Source: Bacillus subtilis subsp. subtilis
Lineage (GTDB): Bacteria > Pseudomonadota > Gammaproteobacteria > Xanthomonadales > Xanthomonadaceae
Assembly: GCA_021733645.1 (NCBI GenBank)
Contig: JAHREJ010000028.1
Location: 1-57,925, forward strand
Reading direction: 5' to 3'
Length of the DNA: 57,925 nucleotides
Shown: positions 1-8,825 of the stretch, one piece after another
How the letters are laid out: each line of letters begins with the position of its first letter
Position numbering within the stretch: position 1 is the stretch's first letter
Made by a program: the position numbers and the translations under genes
Notes under the pieces: model-generated
Database searches by the model: none
The model's input: only the letters and a program-made list of their open reading frames with translations
Told to the model about the DNA's origin: nothing

Positions 1-73
1 CTTTCGAAGTGGTTGGCGTCTCGATCCTTCCGCGGTTGCCGCCTTGCGGCGACCCCTGCGTCGGGGGAGGGAA

Positions 74-102
74 AGTATGTCCCTATCGAGGGCATTTGTG
101 AA
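74..102 (-). promoter_or_regulatory. Putative sigma70 promoter reading out of the left edge
   Basis: On the minus strand a -35 box TTCACA (plus-strand positions 97-102) and a -10 box CATACT (74-79) are separated by exactly 17 bases, and an A-run lies upstream. Five of six and four of six bases match the sigma70 consensus. It lies downstream of tyrS and would transcribe whatever is left of the window. In Xanthomonadaceae an rRNA operon can sit next to tyrS, so this may be an rrn promoter; that part is inference. Confidence 0.35.
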
Positions 103-147
103 GGGGGTCTGCGCACTTTTTTCACGCGGTCTGCCTCCTATTCAGCT

Positions 148-169
148 CCGGCCGCCTGGCGGCGGCCGG
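148..169 (-). terminator. Stem-loop after tyrS
   Basis: A perfect 9-bp inverted repeat (CCGGCCGCC / GGCGGCCGG) with a TGGC loop lies about 15 bases beyond the tyrS stop codon. No T-tract follows on the minus strand, so it is a terminator-like hairpin rather than a textbook intrinsic terminator. Confidence 0.4.
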
Positions 170-184
170 AAACCCTTGCGGCGC

Positions 185-1402
185 TTAGGCCGCGACCAGC
201 AGCACGCGTGCGAAGGTGCGCTTGCCGACCTGCAACAGACCCTCGAAACCGGGCGCGAACACCTGCTGGGCGTCCTCCACCACCTCGCCATCTACCTTTA
301 CTGCACGCTCTTTAAGCTTGCGGGAGGCTTCGGAGTTGCTCGGCGTGAGGCCGGCGGCGGTAAGCAGCGCGCCAATCCGCAGGCCTTCGGCCGGAATGGC
401 CACTTCCTGCAGCGGCAGCAGGGTCACATCGCCCTGCCCGGTCACGGCGGCACTCCAGCCGGCGATGGCCTGTTCGGCCGCGGCGGCATCGTAGAAGCGG
501 GTGGTCAGCTCACGCGCCAGGCGCAGCTTCACCTCACGCGGATTCAGGCCGCCAGCCTGGACCTGCTCACGCAGGCTGACCGCCTCGGCCTGGCTGATAT
601 CAAAGGAGAGCAGCTCGATCCAGCGCCACATCAGGTCGTCGCCGATCTTCATGGTCTTGGTGACGATGTCGATGGCCGGCTCACTGATACCAATATAGTT
701 GCCCAACGACTTAGACATCTTGGCCACGCCGTCCAGACCTTCCAGCAGCGGCATGGTGAGCACGATCTGCGGCTTCTGCCCGTAGTGCTCCTGCAGGCCA
801 CGGCCCATCAGCAGGTTGAACTTCTGGTCGGTACCGCCGAGTTCGACGTCGGCCTCCAGCGCCACCGAGTCGTAGCCCTGGACCAGCGGGTACAGGAACT
901 CGTGCAGGGCGATGGACTGCTGGGCGGCGTAGCGCTTGGCGAAATCGTCGCGTTCGAGCATGCGCGCCACGGTGTGCTGGCCGGCCAGGCGGATCATGTC
1001 GGCCGCGCCCATCTTGCCGAACCACTCCGAATTGAAGCGCACTTCGGTCCTGTCGCGGTCCAGCACCTTGAAGACCTGCTCTTCATAGGTCCGCGCGTTG
1101 GCCAGCACGTCGTCCTTGCTCAACGGCTTGCGGGTGACGTTCTTGCCCGACGGGTCACCGATCATGCCGGTGAAATCGCCGATCAGGAAGATGACCTGGT
1201 GGCCGAGGTCCTGGAACTGGCGCAGCTTGTTCAGCAGCACCGTGTGGCCCAGGTGCAGGTCCGGGGCGGTGGGGTCGAAACCAGCCTTGACGCGCAGCGG
1301 GCGCCCGCTCTGCAGGCGCTGGCGCAGTTCCTCGGACTTGAGGATTTCGTCGGCACCACGACCGATCAGGGCGATGGCTTCTTCAATCGAGGACACGTGC
1401 AA
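185..1402 (-). CDS. tyrS: Tyrosine--tRNA ligase
   Basis: Class I aminoacyl-tRNA synthetase that charges tRNA-Tyr in the cytoplasm. The 405-residue product has the HIGH-type signature HLGH at residues 50-53, the KMSKS loop intact near residue 230, and a C-terminal S4-type RNA-binding domain (about residues 335-400). The sequence is of the TyrRS type found in Xanthomonadaceae and many other proteobacteria rather than the E. coli TyrS type. The ATG start gives the usual N-terminus. The gene is transcribed away from the divergent M23 peptidase gene, 161 bases apart, and a GC-rich hairpin follows its stop. Confidence 0.97.
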   Translation of the reverse strand: MHVSSIEEAIALIGRGADEILKSEELRQRLQSGRPLRVKAGFDPTAPDLHLGHTVLLNKLRQFQDLGHQVIFLIGDFTGMIGDPSGKNVTRKPLSKDDVLANARTYEEQVFKVLDRDRTEVRFNSEWFGKMGAADMIRLAGQHTVARMLERDDFAKRYAAQQSIALHEFLYPLVQGYDSVALEADVELGGTDQKFNLLMGRGLQEHYGQKPQIVLTMPLLEGLDGVAKMSKSLGNYIGISEPAIDIVTKTMKIGDDLMWRWIELLSFDISQAEAVSLREQVQAGGLNPREVKLRLARELTTRFYDAAAAEQAIAGWSAAVTGQGDVTLLPLQEVAIPAEGLRIGALLTAAGLTPSNSEASRKLKERAVKVDGEVVEDAQQVFAPGFEGLLQVGKRTFARVLLVAA

Positions 1403-1486
1403 CTCCCGGCAATGCCTTATTTACATGAATGACGTTAAGTACAAGTTAACCGCAAGCGCTTCACAAAAGCCAATAGGCACAAGGGT

Positions 1487-1515
1487 TTGACGCGGTATTT
1501 ATACCTGTCTATGTT
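1487..1515 (+). promoter_or_regulatory. Putative sigma70 promoter of the M23 peptidase gene
   Basis: TTGACG at 1487-1492 and TATGTT at 1510-1515 are separated by exactly 17 bases. They lie about 50 bases upstream of the ATG at 1564, in the A/T-richer divergent intergenic region between tyrS and the peptidase gene. Confidence 0.55.
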
Positions 1516-1563
1516 ACCGACGTTTGGGCCCGCGCTCCCGGGCCAGCCAGGAACAGACCGACG

Positions 1564-3033
1564 ATGCTCAATTCCGATCAAGGCCGCGCGCGCAAGACGC
1601 GCTTCAAGGAACGTCTCCACGTCCTCCACGACACCGCCCTGCATCGGAAGCTCAAACAGCATCTTCCTGCCGCCTTCAACCAGCGCTGGACGCGCCGGCA
1701 CTGGATGCACGCCAGCCTGTTCGCCACCATCGGCGCGCTGGTGGCCACGATCGTGCCGGGCTTCTCGCACACCATTGAATCGCCTTACTCGGTGGGCCAC
1801 TCCACCTTGGCCCTGCCCTTGCCGCCGCTGTCGCTGGAGCGCCAGAAGCAGGTGCCGGGCGACAGCTGGCAGGTGTTGCGGGTGCAGCGCGGGCAGACCC
1901 TGAGCAACCTGTTCGACGAGGCCGGGATTCCGGCCACGGTGATGCACCAGGTGCTGGACCACCCCGGCGCGCGTGAGGCGCTGACCAAGCTGCGGCCGGG
2001 CGCGGAGATCGGCTTCGACCTGCCGCTGTCCGGCGACCTGCGCACGATCCGCTTCGACCGCGATGCCGACAGCCGGATCGAGCTGTCGCTGGCCGATGGC
2101 AAGATTGCCGAGAAGGTGATCAAGCGCGAGTCGTCCACCCGCCGCATCGTGGCCAGTGGCGAGATCACCAGTTCGCTGTATGCGGCCGCGCGCAAGGCCG
2201 GGCTGTCGCCGTCGGCGATTGCCACGATGACCGACGAGATCTTCAAGTACGACATCGACTTCTCCAAAGACCTGCAGCCGGGCGACCGCTTCAGCGTGGT
2301 GCTGGATGAAACCTGGCGCGAAGGCGAGAAGGTGGACACCAGCAAGATCCTCGCGGCCACCTTCACCTCCGGCGGCAAGACCTACAGCGGCTTCCGCTTC
2401 GACCGCAACGGCAAGTCCGAGTACTTCGACGTGAGCGGGCGGCCGCTGAAGAAGAGCTTCATCCGCATGCCGATCCCGTTCGCGCGGTTGAGCTCCAGCT
2501 TCGGCGCGCGCAAGCACCCGGTGCTGGGCAAGATGCGCATGCACAAGGGCGTGGACTACGCCGCGCGCACCGGTACCCCGATCATGGCCGCCGGCGATGC
2601 CCGCGTGCAGTTCGCCGGCACCCAGCGCGGCTATGGCAACGTGGTGATCCTGGACCACGGCCGCGGCCACACCACCTTGTACGGGCATATGTCGCGCTTT
2701 GGGGCGATCAAGACCGGGCAGCGCGTGGCCCAGGGCACGGTGATCGGCTATGTGGGTTCCACCGGCCTGGCCACCGGCCCGCACCTGCACTACGAATTCC
2801 GCGTCAACGGCGAGCACCGCAATCCGTTGTCGGTGACGATGCCGCCGCCGGAGCCGCTGCGGGGCGGCGAGCTGGCCGCCTTCCGCGCGCAGACCGCACC
2901 GGCACTGGCGCGTATCCAGGGCATGGAAAAGCTGATCTACGCCGAGGCCAGCCCGGCCCCGCAGGCCGGAGCGGCCGACGCACAGACCCAGACCGCCAGC
3001 GCGGCCGAGCCGGCCAAGCGCACCCGCGGCTGA
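1564..3033 (+). CDS. M23 family murein endopeptidase, membrane-anchored (MepM-like)
   Basis: Predicted zinc metallo-endopeptidase that cleaves peptidoglycan cross-links in the periplasm. The 489-residue protein has a basic cytoplasmic N-terminus, one transmembrane segment at about residues 48-67, an OapA/LysM-like region (about 95-180), a beta-rich linker, and a C-terminal LytM/M23 domain. The zinc-site motif HKGVD starts near residue 329 and the HLH motif near residue 409. Both match active M23 peptidases of the MepM/YebA layout, so the enzyme should be catalytically competent. It is followed by anmK, and anmK plus the AmpG-like permease downstream suggest a peptidoglycan turnover neighbourhood. 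A good sigma70 promoter lies upstream. Confidence 0.92.
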   Translation: MLNSDQGRARKTRFKERLHVLHDTALHRKLKQHLPAAFNQRWTRRHWMHASLFATIGALVATIVPGFSHTIESPYSVGHSTLALPLPPLSLERQKQVPGDSWQVLRVQRGQTLSNLFDEAGIPATVMHQVLDHPGAREALTKLRPGAEIGFDLPLSGDLRTIRFDRDADSRIELSLADGKIAEKVIKRESSTRRIVASGEITSSLYAAARKAGLSPSAIATMTDEIFKYDIDFSKDLQPGDRFSVVLDETWREGEKVDTSKILAATFTSGGKTYSGFRFDRNGKSEYFDVSGRPLKKSFIRMPIPFARLSSSFGARKHPVLGKMRMHKGVDYAARTGTPIMAAGDARVQFAGTQRGYGNVVILDHGRGHTTLYGHMSRFGAIKTGQRVAQGTVIGYVGSTGLATGPHLHYEFRVNGEHRNPLSVTMPPPEPLRGGELAAFRAQTAPALARIQGMEKLIYAEASPAPQAGAADAQTQTASAAEPAKRTRG

Positions 3034-3122
3034 TCGCTGCGGCACAGCGCGCGGCTACGCGTGCATTGACGGCAGCAACGGGTTGCGCGGAAGCTGGGCG
3101 CACCCCGTTCGACTGTGCCGAC

Positions 3123-4250
3123 ATGACTGCTGTGGCTGACCCGCATACCCCGCTCTACCTGGGCCTGATGTCCGGCACCAGCGCCGATGGCATTGATGCT
3201 GCGCTGGTGCAGTTCCCCGCCGAGGGCGGCTGCCGTTTCGTGCACGGGCATACCCATCGGTGGGACCCGGAACTGCGGGCGGCGCTGATCGCACTGGGCG
3301 AAGGCGGCGACATTGCCTCGCTGGACGCGCTGGGGCGCATCGATGCACAGATCGGGATCACCTTTGCTGCCGCCGCCAATGCACTGCTGCAGGTGAGCGG
3401 CGTGGATCGCGCGCAGGTGCGGGCGATTGGCTCACACGGGCAGACGGTGCGCCATCGGCCGTTGGGCGACCCGGCCTTCACGATGCAGCTGGGCGATGCC
3501 AACCGGATTGCCGAGGCCACCGGGATCACCACCGTGGCCGACTTCCGCCGCCGCGATGTGGCCGCCGGCGGGCATGGCGCGCCGCTGATGCCGGCCTTCC
3601 ACCTGGCCATGCTGGGCGCCACCGACGAAGACCGGGCGATCCTCAACCTGGGCGGTATCGCCAACCTGACCCTGATTCCGCGCGATGGCGTGCCGCGTGG
3701 CTTGGATACCGGCCCGGCCAATGCGCTGATGGATGCATGGTGCCAGCGCCATCGCGGGGTGCCGTTCGATGCCGACGGCGCGTTCGCGGCAAGCGGGCAG
3801 TTTGATGAGACGTTGCTGGCGCAGTGGCTGGCCGACCCGTGGTTCGCACTGCCGCCGCCGAAGAGCACCGGGCGCGAGCAGTTCCACCTGGACTGGGCCG
3901 CCCGCGCGATGGGCGAAGGCCAGCATGCGGCGGCCGATGTGCAGGCCACGTTGCTGGAACTGACCGCCGCCACCGTGGCCGATGCGTTGCAGGCGCACCT
4001 GCCGGGGGTCCGCCGGGTGCTGGTGTGCGGCGGCGGGGTGCGCAACCCGCAGTTGCTGCGGCGGTTGGCCGCGCGGCTACCGGGGGTGGTGATTGAATCC
4101 AGCGCGTTGCACGGGCTGGACCCGGATTACCTGGAAGCGATGGGCTTTGCATGGTTGGCGCAGCGCACGCTGGATGGGTTGCCGGGGAACCTGCCGAGCG
4201 TGAGTGGCGCGCGCGGGCTGCGGGTGCTGGGGGCGATCCACTTGGCGTAA
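3123..4250 (+). CDS. anmK: Anhydro-N-acetylmuramic acid kinase
   Basis: AnmK converts imported 1,6-anhydroMurNAc plus ATP to MurNAc-6-phosphate in murein recycling. The N-terminal motif [12 protein letters not shown] (about residues 11-22) is the family signature. The phosphate-binding glycine-rich motif [10 protein letters not shown] lies near residue 300. The ATG at 3123 is chosen because it starts the conserved N-terminus directly and gives 375 residues, close to the family length; an in-frame upstream ATG at 3066 would add 19 residues that do not look conserved. The gene lies 89 bases after the M23 endopeptidase gene and may be co-transcribed with it. Confidence 0.95.
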   Translation: MTAVADPHTPLYLGLMSGTSADGIDAALVQFPAEGGCRFVHGHTHRWDPELRAALIALGEGGDIASLDALGRIDAQIGITFAAAANALLQVSGVDRAQVRAIGSHGQTVRHRPLGDPAFTMQLGDANRIAEATGITTVADFRRRDVAAGGHGAPLMPAFHLAMLGATDEDRAILNLGGIANLTLIPRDGVPRGLDTGPANALMDAWCQRHRGVPFDADGAFAASGQFDETLLAQWLADPWFALPPPKSTGREQFHLDWAARAMGEGQHAAADVQATLLELTAATVADALQAHLPGVRRVLVCGGGVRNPQLLRRLAARLPGVVIESSALHGLDPDYLEAMGFAWLAQRTLDGLPGNLPSVSGARGLRVLGAIHLA

Positions 4251-4281
4251 GGCCCGAGCCCCGGCAATGACGGGGCGGATC

Positions 4282-4371
4282 GTAGTGCCGGGCTCTGCCC
4301 GGCGATGGCGGCCGTGGCGCGGCCCTCACCTGCCCTGCCGGCGGAAGCAGCGGGGCCTTGCCCGGCGCTAC
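4282..4371. repeat. SMAG/GTAG palindrome pair
   Basis: A GTAG-headed palindrome (GTAGTGCCGGGC-TCT-GCCCGGC, 4282-4303) and a second, degenerate inverted copy ending in GCTAC (4348-4371) enclose about 45 GC-rich bases. This is the dimeric form typical of Stenotrophomonas GTAG repeats. The pair lies between convergent anmK and the ribbon-helix-helix-like gene and could act as a bidirectional terminator. Confidence 0.7.
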
Positions 4372-4376
4372 GGGGG

Positions 4377-4604
4377 CTACAGCCCCTTGGCGTCGGGCAA
4401 GGCCTGCAACGCAGCGATGGCGTCGGCCAGGGCGTCTACTTCGGGATTCTTGAAGCCGCTGCGGACCTCCAGTTCGCTGGCGAACAGGCCCTGTTCGAGC
4501 AGCACCACGCAGGTGTGTTCACGGGTCCAGCCGCGCGCAACGGCCACGCGCCGGATGCGTTCGTTCAACAGCGGGTCCAGATCCCGCAGTAGCAGATCGA
4601 CCAT
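4377..4604 (-). CDS. Small ribbon-helix-helix-like protein
   Basis: A 75-residue protein whose N-terminus (LLLRDLDPLLNERIRRVAVA) resembles the beta-strand plus two helices of ribbon-helix-helix regulators or FitA-like antitoxins. The second half is acidic and helical. The ATG at 4602-4604 is preceded by a strong GGGGAGA ribosome binding site, which supports this start over longer frames. No partner toxin gene is visible: the neighbour on the same strand is the AmpG-like permease, 100 bases upstream. A DNA-binding role is inferred only from the fold-like pattern. Confidence 0.7.
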   Translation of the reverse strand: MVDLLLRDLDPLLNERIRRVAVARGWTREHTCVVLLEQGLFASELEVRSGFKNPEVDALADAIAALQALPDAKGL

Positions 4605-4704
4605 GATTCTCCCCGTTGGCAAGCACCGCCCCCACGGCACAACGGGTTCGATCATGGCGCAGCGGGGGACGCCCGGCAACCCGGGGGTTCCCACCCGGCC
4701 GGGC

Positions 4705-6000
4705 TCAGGTACTGCTGCGGTCGCGGATGCGCGGCCACAGCCAGACCAGCAGCAACAGGGTCGGAATGACCGTGGTTGCGCTGAGCACGAAGAACGCGCT
4801 GTAGGAGGTGGCCTCGACGATGTAGCCCGACGCGCCGCCGACGAACTTGCCCGGCAGGTTGGCCAGCGACACCAGCAAGGCGTACTGGGTGGCGGTGAAG
4901 TTGCGGTCGGTCAACGAGGACATGAAGGCCACCAGCACGGTGCCGGCGAAGCCCTGGAACAGGTTGTCCGCGCTCAATGCCGCGTAGAACGCCCAAAGCT
5001 GGCCGGGGTTGTGCGCCATCAGCAGGAACGCCAGGTTGGACAGTGCCACGCCGAGGGCGGCCACCAGCAGCATGCGGCGGAAGCCGAACGCGGCCACCGC
5101 GATACCACCCAGGAACGCCCCGCCGATGCCCATCCACACGCCGAACAGTTTGGACACCGTGGCGATGTCGGCCTTGGTGAAGCCCGAATCCAGGTAGAAC
5201 GGGCCGGACATCACCCCGATGACCTGGTCGGGGAATTTGTACAGCCCCACAAAGGCCAGCAGCGCCAGCGCCAGCACCACGCCATTGGTGGTGAAGAAGC
5301 TGGTGATGGGCTGCCAGAACGCGCCGAAGAAATCGATCCGGCGCTGGATGCGCACTTCCGGCTGGGCCGGCTCGCGGCACACCAGGGTGGTGATGATGGG
5401 CAGCAGCATCAGCGAGGCCATGACCAGGTAAGCCACGATCCAGCCTTCGAACTGGGCCAGGTACAGCGCGCCGGCCCCGGCCAGGATCAGGCCGATGCGG
5501 TAGCCCAGCGTATAGGTGGCGGCCAGCGCAGCCTGCGCGCTCTCCGGGGCGATCTCGATGCGGTAGGCATCCACCACCGAATCCTGGGTGGCGCCGGCAA
5601 AAGAGGCCACCAGCACCCACAGCACCAGCGGGGTGACACCCAGCTCGGGGCGCACGAAGGCCAGCGCGAACAGGCCCCCGGTGACGCCGATCTGCGAAGC
5701 CAGCAGCCACGAGCGGCGCCGGCCAAGGAAGCTGACCAGCGGGAAGGCGTAGCGGTCGATCAGCGGTGCCCAGACGAACTTCATCAGGTAGAAGAAGCTG
5801 GCCAGGCTGATCAGGCCGATGCTCTTCAGGTCCAGGCCGACATCGCGCAGGCGGGTGGACAGGGTCTGGGAGGCGATCAGCAGGAACGGCAGGCCGCTGC
5901 CGAAGCCCAGGAAGGCCATGGTCAGTGCCGACGGCGTGCCGAAGGCGCGCTTGATGCCGGCCCAGCCCTTGTAGGACAACGGCGCCGCCGCTTCGGTCAT
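4705..6000 (-). CDS. ampG: AmpG-family muropeptide permease (MFS)
   Basis: Predicted inner-membrane permease that imports anhydro-muropeptides (GlcNAc-anhMurNAc peptides) from the periplasm. The 431-residue protein has about 12 hydrophobic segments. Its N-terminus shows the AmpG pattern of a GFGSGLP motif in the first transmembrane helix and a DRY-like loop after helix 2 (APLIDRY). The aspartate-rich ATQDSVVDAYRIE segment near residue 140 is characteristic of AmpG proteins. Its ATG overlaps the stop of the exonuclease gene by 4 bases (ATGA), implying translational coupling. In S. maltophilia an ampN-ampG operon is known to be needed for induction of the L1/L2 beta-lactamases, and this pair fits that arrangement. 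Confidence 0.87.
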   Translation of the reverse strand: MTEAAAPLSYKGWAGIKRAFGTPSALTMAFLGFGSGLPFLLIASQTLSTRLRDVGLDLKSIGLISLASFFYLMKFVWAPLIDRYAFPLVSFLGRRRSWLLASQIGVTGGLFALAFVRPELGVTPLVLWVLVASFAGATQDSVVDAYRIEIAPESAQAALAATYTLGYRIGLILAGAGALYLAQFEGWIVAYLVMASLMLLPIITTLVCREPAQPEVRIQRRIDFFGAFWQPITSFFTTNGVVLALALLAFVGLYKFPDQVIGVMSGPFYLDSGFTKADIATVSKLFGVWMGIGGAFLGGIAVAAFGFRRMLLVAALGVALSNLAFLLMAHNPGQLWAFYAALSADNLFQGFAGTVLVAFMSSLTDRNFTATQYALLVSLANLPGKFVGGASGYIVEATSYSAFFVLSATTVIPTLLLLVWLWPRIRDRSST

Positions 6001-6797
6001 GGGGCGTAGTCCACCGTGAACGGGGCATGGTCGGAGAAGCGTTCATCGCGGTAGACCGAGCAGCTGCGCAGGCGCTCGCGCAGGCCGGGGCTGACGAACT
6101 GGTAATCGATGCGCCAGCCCACGTTGTTGGCCCGGGCCGCGCCGCGGTTGCTCCACCAGGTGTAGTCCTGGCCTTCGGGGTGCAGCAGGCGGTAGGCATC
6201 GGTCCAGCCCTGGCCGGCGGCGATGTCCAGCGCCTGGCCGGCGTCGGCGCATTGGCCGTTGAGCCAGTCGCGTTCGGGCGGCAGGCAGCCGGAATTCTTC
6301 TGGTTGGACTTCCAGTTCTTGATGTCCAGTGCCGAGCGCACGATGTTCCAGTCGCCACAGAGCACGTAGTCGCGGCCGCTGGCCAGCCACTGTGCCAGGA
6401 TCGGGCGCAGCCACTCCATCACCTCGTACTTGAAGCCCTGGCGCAGGTCGCCCGAGCTGCCCGAGGGGATATAGAAGGAGACCACGCTGAGGTTGCCGTA
6501 GCGGGCCTCGATGTAGCGGCCTTCATCGTCGAACGGGCTCCAGCCCAGCGAGGTGATGACCTGGTCGGGCGCACGCTTGCTGTAGATGGCCACGCCGCTG
6601 TAGCCCTTCTTGGTGATGGCGTCGCGGTAGAAGCAGTGGTGGCCGTCCGGACGGAACATCGGGTCGGTCAGCTGGTCTTCCTGGGCCTTGGTTTCCTGGA
6701 TGCAGAGAACGTCGGCGTCCTGGGCGCGGAACCAGTCGAGGAAGCCCTTGGTGGCGGCGGAACGGATGCCATTGGCATTGAAACTGATGATGCGCAT
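5997..6797 (-). CDS. xth: Exodeoxyribonuclease III
   Basis: AP endonuclease / 3'-5' exonuclease of the EEP superfamily acting in base-excision repair. The 266-residue product has the classical N-terminus MRIISFNANGIRSA and the metal-binding glutamate in CIQETKAQ (about residue 35). It also has the Y-SG-AIYS segment, the GDWNI motif (about residue 150) and the C-terminal SDHAPFTVDY with the catalytic histidine. The ATG at 6797 is fixed by this conserved N-terminus. The stop overlaps the ampG start by 4 bases, and pyrE is divergent 195 bases upstream. A gene directly upstream of ampG is called ampN in S. maltophilia; whether this one is ampN cannot be settled here. Confidence 0.95.
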   Translation of the reverse strand: MRIISFNANGIRSAATKGFLDWFRAQDADVLCIQETKAQEDQLTDPMFRPDGHHCFYRDAITKKGYSGVAIYSKRAPDQVITSLGWSPFDDEGRYIEARYGNLSVVSFYIPSGSSGDLRQGFKYEVMEWLRPILAQWLASGRDYVLCGDWNIVRSALDIKNWKSNQKNSGCLPPERDWLNGQCADAGQALDIAAGQGWTDAYRLLHPEGQDYTWWSNRGAARANNVGWRIDYQFVSPGLRERLRSCSVYRDERFSDHAPFTVDYAP

Positions 6798-6992
6798 GCT
6801 GACCCGGGTCTGGAGCGGTAACCGGGAAAGCATACCGGGAAGACCCCCGCCCGGCTCGCCGGGTTCGGCCGCCATTGCGCCCCACCGGGCGGACACGGGG
6901 CAGGCTGCGACGCCGGGACGCGGGCGGGGCGAAGGCGAAAAAAGCGCCCATGCATTAGGATTTGCGGTCCAAATGAATTGAATAGAGTCCTG

Positions 6993-7652
6993 ATGAGCGA
7001 CCATCGCCACCGTTTCCTGCAACTGGCCCTGACCGCCGACGCCCTGCGTTTTGGCCAGTTCACCCTCAAGTCGGGCCGCCTGAGCCCCTATTTCTTCAAT
7101 GCCGGCCGCTTCGATTCGGGCGCACGCATGGTCCAGCTGGCCGCCTGCTACGCCGATGCGGTGGAAGCCACCGGGCTGAAGTTCGACGTCGTGTTCGGGC
7201 CGGCCTACAAGGGCATTCCGCTGGCCACCGCGACCGCCTGCGAGTTCGCCCAGCGCGGCCGCGACCTGCCGCTGTCGTTCAACCGCAAGGAAGCCAAGGC
7301 CCACGGTGAAGGGGGCAACCTGATCGGCGCGGACATGAATGGCAAGCGCGTGCTGATCGTGGATGACGTGATCACCGCCGGCACCGCCATCCGCGAGGCA
7401 CTGGCGATCATCAAGGACGCCGGTGGCACCCCGGCCGGGATCGTGGTGGCACTGGACCGCCAGGAGATCGCTTCGGAAACCGATCGCCGTTCGGCCGCCC
7501 AGGCCGTGGCCGAGGAAGCCGGGATTCCGGTGGTGGCCGTGGCAACGCTGGCCGACCTGCTTGATTTTGCGTCCGGAAATCCGGAACTTGTGGGGTACCG
7601 GCAGCCGCTGGAGGACTATCGGTCCCGCTACGGCACCCGTCCTACGCGTTGA
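6993..7652 (+). CDS. pyrE: Orotate phosphoribosyltransferase
   Basis: Pyrimidine biosynthesis enzyme converting orotate and PRPP to OMP. The 219-residue protein has the PRPP-binding motif VLIVDDVITAGTA (about residues 119-131), the FGPAYKGIPLA loop and the family N-terminus with LKSGRLSPYFFNAG. The start at 6993 (MSDHRH) matches the family; an upstream ATG at 6978 would add five residues. A small secreted protein gene follows after 21 bases and probably shares the transcript. Confidence 0.96.
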   Translation: MSDHRHRFLQLALTADALRFGQFTLKSGRLSPYFFNAGRFDSGARMVQLAACYADAVEATGLKFDVVFGPAYKGIPLATATACEFAQRGRDLPLSFNRKEAKAHGEGGNLIGADMNGKRVLIVDDVITAGTAIREALAIIKDAGGTPAGIVVALDRQEIASETDRRSAAQAVAEEAGIPVVAVATLADLLDFASGNPELVGYRQPLEDYRSRYGTRPTR

Positions 7653-7673
7653 GAGCAGGGGGCTCTGACCACC

Positions 7674-8336
7674 ATGTCCAGGATTGTTTCGATCACCTTC
7701 ATCGGCCTGCTGCTGGCAGCCCCGGTGCTGCCTGTGCACGCCCAGAGCGGTAAGGGCGACGCCAAGGCGAAGAAGCTGTATTGCTGGAACAAGGGCTCGG
7801 AGCGGATCTGCAGCGATACGCTGCCACAGGACGCGATCAACAGCGCGCGTGAGGAATTCAGCGCCACCAGCGGCCTGCGCCGCGGCGAGGTGGAGCGCAC
7901 GTTGACCGAGGAAGAGCGCGCTGACGCGGCCGTTGCCGCCGCCCAGCGCCAGCTTGACCTGGCCGCCGAGCAGACCCGCCAGCGCACCGAACAGGCGATG
8001 TTGTCCACGTATGAAAACGAAGACGACCTGCGCCGGGTGTTCGTGGAGCGCACCGGCATCATCGACAACAACGTGCAGACGGCCCGCTACAACGTGGCCA
8101 GCCTGCGCGATGCGCTGGTAAGCCTGCTGGGGACCGCCGGGGACCGCGAGCTGGCCGGGCAGCCGGTGGCCGATAAACAGGCCGCCGGCATCCGCCAGCG
8201 CCACACCGAGCTGGTGGCGCAGCAGCGCATGCAGGCATCGTTCGAGCAGCAGCGCCGGGCGCTGGATGTGGAGATCGAAGAGACGCTGCAGCGCTATCGG
8301 CTGTTGAAGGGTATGGCGAACGATCCGCGCGGGTAA
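7674..8336 (+). CDS. Secreted DUF4124-like coiled-coil protein
   Basis: The 220-residue protein starts with a signal peptide (about residues 1-23, ending AHA or HAQ), so it is periplasmic. The segment KKLYCWNKGSERICSDTLP after cleavage resembles the start of DUF4124 domains, with two cysteines that could form a disulfide. The rest (about 60-215) is charged, Ala/Gln/Glu/Arg-rich and almost entirely predicted helix, in coiled-coil style. Its function is unknown. It lies 21 bases after pyrE and ends before a strong intrinsic terminator, so it closes that transcript. Confidence 0.82.
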   Translation: MSRIVSITFIGLLLAAPVLPVHAQSGKGDAKAKKLYCWNKGSERICSDTLPQDAINSAREEFSATSGLRRGEVERTLTEEERADAAVAAAQRQLDLAAEQTRQRTEQAMLSTYENEDDLRRVFVERTGIIDNNVQTARYNVASLRDALVSLLGTAGDRELAGQPVADKQAAGIRQRHTELVAQQRMQASFEQQRRALDVEIEETLQRYRLLKGMANDPRG

Positions 8337-8359
8337 GCGCGCGGGTGCGAAGGGAAGGA

Positions 8360-8384
8360 AAGGCGGCCTTGGGCCGCCTTTTTT
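8360..8384 (+). terminator. Intrinsic terminator after the pyrE-DUF4124 unit
   Basis: A perfect 9-bp stem (AAGGCGGCC / GGCCGCCTT) with a three-base TTG loop runs directly into a T-tract ending at 8384. It lies 24 bases beyond the stop of the secreted protein gene. Confidence 0.9.
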
Positions 8385-8532
8385 GTGGGTGCGACGGCCG
8401 CCACAGCGCGTAGAGCGGGCTCTTCTCCACTGCCGTTGAGCCGGAGCAGCCAGGCAGAGCCCGGTTCCACGGTGACGCGATGCGGGGAGCCGGGGCGATC
8501 GTCGGGTCGCGCGACGCGGCGTGCGTGCACAG

Positions 8533-8551
8533 GTTTTATGCACTTTTTACG
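8533..8551 (+). promoter_or_regulatory. Putative KdpE-binding box upstream of kdpFABC
   Basis: The segment GTTTTATGCACTTTTTACG is a conspicuous T-rich island in a GC-rich 336-base leader, followed by a G/C-rich block. It resembles the E. coli kdp operator in both T-run arrangement and the GC block that follows. It lies about 170 bases before kdpF. KdpE is encoded at the end of the same operon, so regulation by it is expected. The remainder of 8385-8720 shows no gene. Confidence 0.55.
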
Positions 8552-8720
8552 CGGCGGGGCCGGTTGCGGCGTGGAGCGTTTACGCCGCTGGGGAACACGA
8601 TGACCGCCTGACGTGGAGTGGTTCCACCTGGACGTCCCATGAGCCTGTATCTGCCTGTGTTCCCTGCTGCCGGTGCGCCCTGCACCGCCGCCTTCCTTTC
8701 CTGCGTTTGAGGCCACTGCC

Positions 8721-8813
8721 ATGTCTGCCTGGCTTTCCCTGCTGTGCGGCGTGCTGGTGCTGGTCGCCGCCGCCTACCTGCTGTACGTCGTGCTTCGGCC
8801 CGAATCTTTCTGA
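8721..8813 (+). CDS. kdpF: KdpF, small subunit of the K+-transporting ATPase
   Basis: A 30-residue hydrophobic peptide (MSAWLSLLCGVLVLVAAAYL followed by LYVVLRPESF) with one transmembrane helix and the C-terminal RPE-F motif typical of KdpF. It stabilises the KdpABC complex in the inner membrane. It is 12 bases upstream of kdpA, in the canonical operon position. Confidence 0.93.
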   Translation: MSAWLSLLCGVLVLVAAAYLLYVVLRPESF

Positions 8814-8825
8814 CCGGAGCCGACC

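Noticed and set aside
5997..8543. 848-codon frame joining exonuclease III to upstream minus-strand sequence
   Set aside because: The upstream part is the antisense of pyrE and its neighbour. The exonuclease N-terminus (MRIISFNANG) fixes the true start at 6797.
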